Assembly (NCBI GenBank): GCA_004335835.1
Contig: RWJK01000441.1
Span: forward strand, 1-27,844
Source of the DNA: Scenedesmus sp. ARA3
Lineage: Eukaryota > Chlorophyta > Chlorophyceae > Sphaeropleales > Scenedesmaceae
DNA: 27,844 nucleotides
Direction of reading: 5' to 3'
The position numbers and the translations under genes were made by a program. Below are positions 19,595 to 27,844 of the stretch, piece by piece (the stretch's first letter is position 1; every line of letters begins with the position of its first letter). The notes under the pieces were generated by a model. It worked only from the letters and a program-made list of their open reading frames with translations, searched no databases and was not told the DNA's origin.

Positions 19595-19900
19595 TTGTTA
19601 CCAGGGGGAGCGAAACCCTACTGGCACTGGTTGCTCATTGCATGCTGAATGCGCCCGCAACCCGGTGCCTGCAACCTGCAAAATCATCAACAATGTGATC
19701 AGACGCTTATATGCAAACTGCAAACTCTCCCTTCACATGTACCTGCACTGCGCGACACTCGGCACAACCGTGCACACTGTCAAACGTCGGACGTGCACAT
19801 GGTGTTATACGCTGTGGCTTATGGATCTCATCTTGTACATACATGTGAGCTGCAGCAGCAGCAGCACAGTAGTCGGCGTGACCGTCCCCCTTGGTAACAA
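19595..19900. mobile_element. Possible small element with inverted ends (MITE-like)
   Basis: TTGTTACCAGGGGGAGCG at 19595-19612 is nearly the reverse complement of CGTCCCCCTTGGTAACAA at 19883-19900. The same end sequences recur singly at 23191-23208 and 26902-26919. There is no transposase inside, and I cannot define target-site duplications, so this is tentative. Confidence 0.35.
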
Positions 19901-19987
19901 CCCAGAAATGTCAGCGTGATCATTACCACCTCGCTGTTGTTCTGCAGGCTGCAGCCAGCCGCCGCTGACTGCTTCTCAAAGCATACC

Positions 19988-20046
19988 GGAGGCTGTTGTT
20001 AGGGAGGCTGTTGTTAGGGAGTTACGGAGGCTGTTGTTAGGGAGTT
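19988..20046. repeat. Tandem repeat of GGAGGCTGTTGTTAGGGAG
   Basis: Three copies of the 19-mer, the first two overlapping and the third after a short TTAC spacer. It lies in the 3' flank of the minus-strand LRR gene. Confidence 0.8.
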
Positions 20047-20050
20047 TACA
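20046..20050 (-). terminator. Candidate TGTAA poly(A) signal of the first LRR gene
   Basis: TTACA on the + strand, about 60 bp past the stop codon at 20111-20113 on the minus strand. Confidence 0.5.
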
Positions 20051-20110
20051 ACTTGTATGTACTACTTTGAAAGCAGACTGAGGCACCGCTGCAGAGCCAG
20101 CTATGAGCTG

Positions 20111-21461
20111 TCAAAGTGGCAGATGACGACTGCAAGCAGCAGCATTGACGCCTCTGCACTGCATCCAGAAGCTCTCCAACACCCGATCAGTCACCCGCAG
20201 ATTGTAGTAGATACTGTAGGAGCTTTTTAGAGAGTTTGAGAAGCGATCCACAGCCAGCTGCTGCAGGCGTGACAGCCCTGTCAGCTGCATCAGCCCCTGC
20301 TGCGTCAGCCCATCGCTGCCCTCCAAATTCAAGTACGTCAGCTGCTGCAGCTGGCCAACAGCAGCAAGCATCGCCTCACTGCCTAAATAAATATCACACC
20401 TCTTCAAGTCAAGGTGCTGCAAGCTGCGCGCAAGCACAGTCACCTCTTTCTGATCCACCCCACAATGCATGTTATTCAGCACCAGCCGTGTGAGGCTAGT
20501 AAGCGCTGTCAGCGCCAACACATCACCAGTATCTAGACACACATCTCTTATCTTCAGATCCCTTATTCCTGTTAGGCCCGTTAAGCTGCCACACAGACGC
20601 GCCTCGTGAACCAGCTGCAACCATGAACCCGATTGAACAAAGCCTAGCTGCAGGCTAGTAAGCTGAGTGGCTGCTGCTGCCCCAGCCAGGATGGCTGACA
20701 GATGCTGATTGTCCGCAGCACTTTGCGGCCACTCCATGCTCAGCCCGTGCAGCTGCGGCAGCAGCACCCATGTAGGTGCGTCAGCTGCTGCAGCCTGTTC
20801 TCCAAAATAAGCATAGTACCGGAGGTGCAGCTGTAGCAATGCTGGGAGCTTGGCCAGCTGCAGCAGCTGCTGCTGCTGCTGCTGCTGCCACTGCTGCTGC
20901 TGCGCAGAGTGGGGGCACAGAGTCAGGCGCTGCAGATGCTGCAGCGCCAGCACCGGTGCCAAGTCTCTGCACGTGTCCAAACGCAAGATCTGCAGCTGTG
21001 CTGGCAGTGCTGCGCCGGTGGGCAACGTCTCAGACGTGACGAGCTTGGTCAACTTTGTAAGGTGTGTTAAGCTGGGCAGGGCTGTGTTTGAATCTGCCAT
21101 GTCCCCAACATGCAGCTCCAGCTGACGCAGCGGCAGCGGCTGCACCAGCAGCTGCTGCAGCTGCTGCTTGACGCCCCTCCATGAGCCTGATATCCTGAAT
21201 GATGTCAGCTGGCTGAGCTGCGAGAGGCTGGCTAGGCAGTCGTCTGGCAGCTCAAAATGTATGTAGTGGCTGTGCAGGCTCAGCTGCTGCAGGTTGCTCA
21301 GCCTTGCTAGCTGGCTGAGCTGTGCGGAGGCCAGTTTAAACTCATTATTTTCGCCGGCCTGCAGCTCCAAGCGCAGCTGTGTTAAGCTGCAGGCAGGCAT
21401 CAAGTGCAGCAGGCCTGGCCCCCCTGGCAAGTCACAGCTGAAGCCGGCCAGGCGCCAAGCA

Positions 21462-21522
<61 letters not shown>

Positions 21523-22179
21523 TCGCCTATGTCCGCCTGCTCCGCTGCCCTCTGCAGAGCTTGCTGCAGCAGCCGCTGCGCTGCCTCCATCACAAAATGG
21601 ATATGTGTTGTAGCTTGCCATGGCGCCACTGCGGCTAAGGCGGTTATGTTCTTGACAAGGGCCGCATGCTTGGGCAGCCACTGGGCAAAGCTGTGCAGCT
21701 GCTGCAGCGTGTTGTTGGGGTTGAGCACTACAGCTGTGTTGCGCACGCCGCACTGCTGCACTGCCTGCCTCCAGGCCCTGCAGGCACGTGCTGCTGCACA
21801 CAGCACCTGAAGGCTGCTGTTGAGTGCTGAGTGCTCCAGGGCAATGGAGAGCCACTGCAGGGCCTTGGTGGCACCTTCCTGTGTGACAGTGCAGCATAAC
21901 GTAGGCAAACCGCAAGCAGGTGAGTCCGTGTAACAGCATCCAGATGGAGCATGCTCCTGCTGCGCAGCAGGGCAACAACAAGGCAGCAGCAGCAGCAGCA
22001 GCAGGAGACGAAAGCAAGCAGACCCAAACACTGCAACACCAGAGCAGCACAAAACGGTCAAAAGTATTGGTCCTGCGGGATGGCTAGTACTTGAAACTGC
22101 CTGCTTGAGCAAACAGCACAGTGCTGCTCACCTCTGCTTCTCGCACTTCGGGCACTTGTTGTGCACCAGGCCGATTCAT
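20111..22179 (-). pseudogene. F-box-like/LRR gene, frameshifted at a CAG run
   Basis: Exon 1 is 22179-22132 (MNRPGAQQVPEVREAE), joined by GTGAGC...CACACAG at phase 0 to 21878. The downstream frame reads TKALQWLSIALEHSAL, then VLCAAARACRAWRQAVQQCGVRNTAVVL, an F-box-like helical segment shared with the next paralogue. It enters a poly-Ala run from the CAG tract at 21463-21520 and stops soon after. The LRR part (20111-21430, with LTQLRLELQ, LQQLSLHSHY, LTSLTRLVLNNM, LQQLTYLNLEG) is open in another frame, where the tract reads as Gln as in the intact paralogue. So one base is gained or lost in or beside the microsatellite. It may be a true pseudogene, a length-variable allele or an assembly error. 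TATAAT on the minus strand lies about 20 bp before the ATG. Confidence 0.7.
21463..21520 (-). repeat. (CAG)n microsatellite, about 19 units
   Basis: Pure CTG on the + strand, CAG in the sense of the LRR gene. It is the longest run in the window and is where the reading frame changes. Confidence 0.95.
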
Positions 22180-23330
22180 TGCGATGCTGGATTATACACA
22201 CGAACTTCAGGGTATGGAAACGCAGCCCCGAGCTTTTCCACAAGTAATCCCGGCAGTTTCGGAAGATGATTGCAGGTGTCTCGAGAAAGCAGCAACTGGT
22301 CAGGACCATGACAAGAACGCAAGGCTGCAGAACCACAAGTGTTTGCAGCTCCTTTGTTAGATTCATTCGCTACGACGTGCGCTTGCCTTCGAACACTGTG
22401 ACATGCTCATAACAGCTCTGCGCCAGCATTGGACAGTGCACCACGTGCTGGAGCATAGACAGTATCAAACGGAATGCTTTACAGCTATGTACACACAGTG
22501 AAAATTCACCAAGAGGATCAGCTGTGTGCAGTTACAGTGACAATACAGCTGCACCTGATGCACGCAATCAGCGGCAGTGTGGCGCCAACCTGCGCTGCTT
22601 GCAACCACGTGCAGACAGCAGCCCATCACAGCTGCATGAAAGGCCAAGCTGACCAGAAGCTGTGACGTGGCTACAAAGCAACACAATTTGTAGGCCGACA
22701 TGCAAGTGGCTTGCATGCAGCTCTTCAAGACCTCTCTGTTTATACCATGCATTCATGGCGTTCTGTGACTTGCACAGGCGCTTAGTTGTCCAAGCAGGAG
22801 GCCAGTGGCAAGCTGGTCCTGGCATAAGACACCCACAAAGAAACCATGGCATGGACTGTCCACAATTACGGGTATCCTGTGTGACTGACTGACTGCATCT
22901 TCTTGTCCCAGCCAACATTCATGTCCAACAATGCAGAGCTGAAGCATGCAACAGCAGCCCACAGCCCACCACCAGGCAGCACACGCAACAGCTGAAGACA
23001 CATGGCAGTGCTGCAGCCAATGGCAGCATGCTTGCGTAAGGCTTGTCTCCGGAACGTGCACAACCGCCTGGGGTATTGCAGGGTGCATCCAGCAACATGC
23101 AAGTAACCGCTGCTGCTTTAGCCGGCTGCTCAAACCACTCATCGATGGTATCAAGATATGCTTTTCAATGCATTGACACACTTTCTTTTTTTGTTACCAC
23201 GGGGAACGGAAGCCTACTGGCTTGCTACACACAGCACAACTGGGTAAACCCAATTGCCGGGAGCAGGAGGCACAGCCTCACCAGCAAGACACGTCACAAG
23301 ACCCTATACAGGAGGACACACATCAACAGC
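22180..23330. other. Intergenic between two LRR paralogues
   Basis: About 1.15 kb with no supportable gene; short open frames only. It contains one copy of the GTTACCA-GGGGA end motif (23191-23208). Confidence 0.5.
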
Positions 23331-23334
23331 AAGC

Positions 23335-23395
23335 ACAAGCCCTACTGCTTCCCGCACTGCTGCCAGAAGCTGTTTGACCCTACCGATGTAGCAGA
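23335..23395 (-). repeat. Echo of the LRR gene's last codons downstream of its stop
   Basis: CCTACTGC...GCACTGCTGCCAGAAGCTGT matches the gene end at about 23466-23510 at a spacing of 125 bp. On the minus strand it still reads SFWQQCGKQ then TAG, against SFWQQCERQ then TAG in the gene. Confidence 0.8.
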
Positions 23396-23466
23396 CTGCT
23401 GAAATGTTCATCAAGTCACTTGAGCGCTGAGCCGCTCCACACAGACACGACCGCAAGCATTAACCC

Positions 23467-25408
23467 CTACTGCCTCTCACACTGCTGCCAGAAGCTGTCT
23501 ACCACTGCATCTGTCACCTGCTCACTCCTATCCACAGCCAGCTGCTGCAGGCGTGACAGCCCTGTCAGCTGCATCAGCCCCTGCTGCGTCAGCCCATCGT
23601 TACCCACCAACCCCAAGTACGTCAGCTGCTGCAGCTGGCCAACAGCCGCCAGCAGCTCCTTGCTACTTGGCTCAAACTTGCACCTCCGCGAGGGTGCCGT
23701 GCTGCTCAAGTCAATACTGCACCACCGAAACTCAAGGCACTGCAGCTGTTTTAAGCTACGCGCAACTGCTATGGCCTCCTTCCTGCTGACATACAAGCAG
23801 CTCAGAGCCAGGCGTGTCAGGCCAGTGAGGGCCGTCAGCGCTAGTACATCATCACGCGTCAAGCACACTGCTCGCAATGACAGCTCATTGAGTCCCCTGA
23901 GACTGGTCAGTTTCCTACAAACTGGTATTGCATGCTGCTGCCACAGCCTCGACTTTTCTTCCCCATCATCCTCATCAAACTCCAGGAACTCTAGTTTCAA
24001 GCTCGTGAGTTGCGTTGCTGCTGCTGCACCTGCCACAATGGCTGCCATCTGCTGCTTGTCAGGGGCACCCCGCAGCCACGCTTCCTCCACAGCCAAACCA
24101 CGCAGCTGTGGCAGCAGCACCCAGGTAGCTGCAGCAGCTGCTGCATCCTGCGCTGCAGATTCCTCCCTGCAGTACCTCAGGTGCAGCCCCTGCAGTGCCG
24201 GGAGCTGTGCCAACTCCAGCACCCGCTGCTGCGCTGCAGGATCAGGACAGACAGTGAGCCGCTGCAGCTGCTGCAGTGCCAGCACAGGTGTCAGGTCTTT
24301 GCAGGGGTTCAAATGCAAGGCGCGCAGCTGTGCTGGCATCGCTGCATCTTTTGGAAGCTCTTGAATCAGGATGAGTTCAGTTAGCTGCGTGAGGTGTGAT
24401 AAGCTGGGTAGGGCTGCTGGAATGCCAGCAACATCAGCCACATCAGCAATGTAGCCTAGCTCATCAGCCACGTCCCCAACATGCACCTCCAACCGACGCA
24501 GCGGCAGCGGCTGCACCAGCAGCTGCTGCAGCTGCTCCTTCACGCCGGCCCACATGCCACCAATCCTGAACGCTGTGAGCTGGCTGAGCTGCGCTAGGCC
24601 AGCTAGGCAGCCGTCCGGCAACTCATAGTGCGCTTCAGGACTCTCCAAATGCAGCTGCTGCAGGCTGCTCAACTTCTCAAGCTGGCTGAGCTGATCTGCG
24701 GCCTGCTCAGCAGCTGTGCCGTCCTGCAGCTGCAGGTGCAGGTGTGTCAAGCTGCAAGCTGGCAGCAGCGGCAGCAGGGCTGGTGCCGCTGGCAGGTCAC
24801 TTTTAAAGCTGGCCAAACGCCAGCCATGCTGCTGCTGCTGCTGCTGTTTGCTGTGAGTTGTAACTGTAACCCCAATTGCCGGCGGAGCCCCTGCCACAGC
24901 ATTTCCAGCTCGTGCTGCTCTTGCAGCCTGCTCTGCTGCCGCCTGCAGGGCTTGCTGCAGCAGCTGCTGGGCTGCCTCAAGGTCAAACTCGCTGCAATAC
25001 TGAGCTTGCCATACACCATCTGGCCCAGTACTGTCCACTGCAGCTATGGCTGTTATGCTTTTCATGAGTGCCGCATGCTTAGGCAGCCACTGAGCAAAGC
25101 TGAGTGGCTGCTGCAGAAAGATGCTGCTAGCTGCTGCCAGCAGCTGATCACGGCTGAGCACAACAGCTGTGTTACGCACACCGCACTGCTGCACTGCCTG
25201 GCTCCAGGCCTTGCAGGCACGTGCTGCTGCGCACAGCACTTGAGGGCTGCTGCTGAGTGCTGGGTGCTCCAGGGCAATGGAGAGGCCCAGTGGGACTGTA
25301 ACTGCTGCGTCCTGTGGGTAGGGGCAGCATGGTTCAAACAGTTTGAGATGTTCTTCGGGCAGCAAGTAGCAAGCAAGTTAAACTGTGTGGTAATATTCAG
25401 GGACAGTG

Positions 25409-25441
<33 letters not shown>

Positions 25442-25618
25442 GAAGCCATCAAGGCGAGCAGTGCTGAACCTCAAACCTACACCTCCAGTACACGAAGTGA
25501 ATGGCTATATTTGATGGCCATCGCACGTGCAGCTGGCTGCTTGAGCAAGAATGGCACTGTTCCTGCTCACTGTTCCGTCTCGCACTCCAGCCGCGTGTTG
25601 CTTTGAGCCCCGCTCCAT
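23467..25618 (-). CDS. F-box-like/leucine-rich-repeat protein, intact, two exons, 630 aa
   Basis: Exon 1 is 25618-25571 (MERGSKQHAAGVRDGT), donor GTGAGC; exon 2 is 25311-23467, acceptor CCCACAG, phase 0. Exon 1 has the same 16-codon length and similar sequence as the first exon of the neighbouring paralogue, which supports the model. Residues about 25-60 (LSIALEHPALSSS, VLCAAARACKAWSQAV) resemble an F-box-like helical segment; this is a structural guess. A Gln run precedes the LRR region (about residue 165 onward), with units such as LTHLHLQLQ, LSSLQQLHLESPE, LTGLTRLALSCLY and LQQLTYLGLVGNDGLTQQGL. LRR/F-box proteins commonly act as substrate receptors of SCF ubiquitin ligases; that role is only inferred. 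No signal peptide or membrane segment is seen. The last codons are echoed 125 bp downstream. Confidence 0.82.
25410..25436. repeat. (CAG)n run in the intron of the intact LRR gene
   Basis: Nine CAG units on the + strand between exons 1 and 2. Confidence 0.9.
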
Positions 25619-26480
25619 AGCGATGCTGGAAGACGACATTAAGCCAGTCGGTTGATGTGAATGAGCAGCGAGCTCTGCCACGTAGCAGAGCATGCACGAG
25701 GGTCCGGCAGTCCAATGTGATCACGGCTAGCACTAGCAGCTACCGAGTACCATCGGTAGATGCGCTCGAGTGTGCAGCAATATATTAGTTTAGAGCACGT
25801 TGATCATTGTCCGTCAGTTTTATGCCCTGCAACGCTTGTTATTTGCCGCACACTATCATGCAGGTGACAGCTCCTGGTGGTGGCAGTAAACAGTATTACA
25901 GGCTCCCATCATGGCCTGGCATGAGCAGGGCGCAAGCTTAAGACATGATGGAAACCAGAGGTGATGCTGCTGGTGTTTACAGCGATAAACATCGCAACCA
26001 AATGCCATGCAGCTGCCGCTTGCACTGCAGGCCTCGCTGAGATGTGATATGGCCACCCCAGGTGAACTTCACAGGCGGAACCGCAACACGCAGAACTGTA
26101 CCACACGATCAAACATTGTGCATGCCACGTGTTGAGCAGGTACGCGTATTCGTACACTGCAAATGCAGCGATATGTCACGGCTCAATGTTCATACCTGTA
26201 GGACTGCTGTGTCCACTCATGCACCCCTTGCTGATGATGGGTAACATGATGATGATGCACCCCCTGCTGCTGCACACTGTTGTCGTGGGGGATATGCAGT
26301 ACAAGCAGGATGGCCGGCCTGCAGTGCCGCAATACAGATCGCCCACTGTTGTGCAGGCTGCACCAAACCTCTGCTGACTCATCAGACATCAGACCTTAAT
26401 CCAATCACCCGGCAATGCATTGAACCGCTGCCAACACGCATCCACAGCAAGCAGCAGCGCTAACGCCTCCTACAATATCG
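25619..26480. other. Upstream region of the intact LRR gene, no gene seen
   Basis: The 20 bp before the ATG (CCAGCATCGC) match the paralogue's 5' UTR. Otherwise noncoding: only short open frames and no repeats of note. Confidence 0.5.
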
Positions 26481-27255
26481 CCAGAAGCTGTCTACCACTG
26501 CATCAGCCACCTCCGCACTCCTATCCACAGCCAGCTGCTGCAGGCATGACAGCCCTGTCAGCTGCATCAGCCCCTGCTGCGTCAGCCCACCATTGCCCTC
26601 CAGACACAAATAAGCTATAGCTGCTGCAGCTGGCCAACAGCCACCAGCAGCGCCGTGCTGTTCCAGTCAAACTTGCAGCTGCCTAAGCACAAGTGCTGCA
26701 GCTGCGTCAAGCAGCAAGCACATGCAGCAGCTCCCACCGCATCAAAGTCACCCTATGTGCCGCTCAGCACTAGGCGTGTCAGCCCAGTGAGTACCGTCAG
26801 CGCCAGTGCGTCACTAGGCACACCAGGCACACTGCTCGCAGCACCATCTCCTGAAGCCCCATCGCAGCCTGGTTCACGTTGGTGACCAGCCAGTGATATG
26901 GGTCCCCCTTGGTAACCAAAAGAGCCCCCGCAAGCCCATACAACTGCCACAGAGTGGCGTTTGTGCCTTGGCAGCACGGGTGAGCCCAAAGGAGCATCAT
27001 AACACTTGCAAGCCCTAATCCTCCTGCTCATCATCATCACTCTCATCCACTTCATCACTCTCATTGTCGTCATCATCATCATCATCATCATCACCATCAT
27101 CATCATCAAGGAACTTCAGCCGCAGGCTGATGAGCTGCGTTGCTGCTGCTGCGCCTGCCACAATGGCTGCCTTCCGCTGCTTCTCAGCTGCACCCTTGCG
27201 CCATGACTTGTCCACAAACAGCCCACGCAGCTGCGGCAGCAGCACCCACGTAGTG
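26481..27255 (-). pseudogene. Third, degenerate and truncated LRR copy
   Basis: The minus strand matches the C-terminal half of the intact paralogue in broken frames: LLPQLRGLFVDKSW and AAIVAGAAAATQLISLRLKFL (27245-27110), an expanded acidic run from an ATC/GAT microsatellite, LTVLTGLTRLVLSGT (about 26800-26757), then LTQQGLMQLTGLS and a SFW end near 26490. The match to the paralogue stops abruptly at CACCCACGTAG (27255), so the N-terminal half is gone. A GTCCCCCTTGGTAAC motif inside (26902) suggests an insertion scar. Confidence 0.8.
27066..27109 (-). repeat. ATC/GAT microsatellite encoding an Asp run
   Basis: (CAT/ATC)n on the + strand within the degenerate LRR copy. The intact paralogue has only a short acidic stretch (EFDEDDGEE) there, so the repeat expanded after duplication. 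Confidence 0.85.
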
Positions 27256-27397
27256 CATGGTAGTGTGATATCGCTCTATTAAAGCAGATGCAGCTTGGCT
27301 TGAATGCCAGCTGTTTGATTGTACGGGAGCAACGTTTGTGCATGCGCGTTTGCCCGTGTGTCGTTTGGGTGCCGGTGATTCATCGTCCTACGTGTGG

Positions 27398-27844
27398 ATG
27401 CTGTCCGGGACGAGCGACTTCGATATAGAAAGACACTATAGTCACGTATATTCGGTGGTGCCGACTCCCGTAGAGGTTCCTGTGACCACGATAGCTTCAC
27501 CTCCGGCCATGGCAAATGGAATTGCAGTGCTGAATCTGTTTGCTGAGCACGGTGTGATGGTGCCGGACGATAAGCTATCGTTAATGGCTGCAGCTTTGGA
27601 CGAGCTGACCGCGCCTGGCGGTGCGTCAGGAGCAGCAGCACCGACGCTGGAAACCATGCAGGAGTACAGCTGCAGCCCTGAGGGTCAGGCTGAGTTGGAA
27701 ATCTTACGCAAGGAAATGTCTGATATCAAGGTATTGGTTGGGCAGCAGCAGGCCAGGTTTGGGCGGCAGCAGGCAGTCATAGAGCGGCTGCTGTCCACGC
27801 AGTCCTTTTTCCCGCCTGCCTCCTCTTCAGCAGCAGCAGCGGCC
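27398..27844 (+). CDS. Unrecognised protein, 5' part, runs off the window
   Basis: Open from at least 27398 to the end with no stop. Candidate starts are ATG 27398 (MLSGTSDFDIERHYSHVYS) and ATG 27509 (MANGIAVLNLFAEHGVMVPD, context gccATGG); the second has the better context. From about residue 60 of the shorter form comes a heptad-like, Glu/Gln/Arg-rich helix (LEILRKEMSDIKVLVGQQQ, then RFGRQQAVIERLL), likely a coiled coil, followed by a Ser/Ala-rich stretch made by CAG units. Family not recognised. Coiled-coil N-terminal regions of this sort occur in retroelement gag-like proteins and in many cellular proteins; neither can be chosen. Confidence 0.5.
   Translation, partial: MLSGTSDFDIERHYSHVYSVVPTPVEVPVTTIASPPAMANGIAVLNLFAEHGVMVPDDKLSLMAAALDELTAPGGASGAAAPTLETMQEYSCSPEGQAELEILRKEMSDIKVLVGQQQARFGRQQAVIERLLSTQSFFPPASSSAAAAA

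Larger units (their letters stand above)
19285..20110. other. Intergenic: 3' flanks of two convergent genes
   Basis: Holds the Tat-SF1-like 3' UTR, the possible MITE-like element, a short tandem repeat and the poly(A) signal of the downstream LRR gene on the minus strand. I see no further gene. Confidence 0.55.

Noticed and set aside
23191..26919. A 3.7-kb composite transposon carrying the intact LRR gene
   Set aside because: Only one short inverted match at the ends, no transposase and no visible target-site duplication; kept as a weak finding, not as a feature.
1..27844. CRISPR arrays, operons, bacterial promoters or ribosome binding sites
   Set aside because: The window is clearly eukaryotic nuclear DNA; the repeats are microsatellites or exon-derived duplications, not spacer arrays.
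1..27844. tRNA or rRNA genes
   Set aside because: I saw no B-box-like GGTTCGAATCC motif with a cloverleaf context; GGTTCGAGCTC at 13482-13720 is the coding sequence for GWFEL, not a tRNA T-loop.

Overview
The window is nuclear DNA of a green alga, most likely a chlorophycean of the Scenedesmus/Raphidocelis kind. The evidence is intron-rich genes with GT-AG junctions (one probable GC-AG), TGTAA-type poly(A) signals after stop codons, very abundant CAG/CTG tracts inside exons and introns, and plant-type proteins. All gene models were assembled by hand from open frames, splice consensus, phase and recalled protein families. No transcript evidence was available.

Layout. 1-1401 (+): 3' part of a plastid stearoyl-ACP desaturase gene. 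1402-3490: noncoding, with small tandem repeats. 3848-6419 (-): complete ribosomal protein eL27 gene with four exons. It is divergent, across about 345 bp, from a complete Shewanella-like protein phosphatase gene (6764-11140, +, ten exons, 483 aa). 11591-19284 (+): a ten-exon Tat-SF1/CUS2/ELF9-type splicing factor (642 aa) with a GYF-like N-terminus, RRM1 and a U2AF-homology-type RRM2. Its 3.26-kb intron carries, on the opposite strand, a two-exon Ulp1-like (C48) cysteine protease gene with a SUMO-interaction-like motif at its N-terminus. 20111-27255 (-): a tandem family of F-box-like/leucine-rich-repeat genes: one frameshifted at a CAG run, one intact (630 aa), one degenerate and truncated. 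27398-end (+): start of an unrecognised coiled-coil-like protein.

The main discovery candidate is structural. At eight or more gene junctions, the edge of an exon with its splice site has been tandemly copied into the neighbouring intron (or 3' flank) at a spacing of about 55-160 bp. The copies range from nearly identical to frameshifted and decayed. These exon-edge echoes occur in the phosphatase, Tat-SF1, eL27 and LRR genes. This suggests recurrent short tandem duplication as a way introns grow, and possibly arise, in this genome. It would also supply decoy or alternative splice sites.

The genes are mostly housekeeping and do not form a single pathway. The splicing factor is the most heavily affected by the duplications, and it hosts the nested protease gene.
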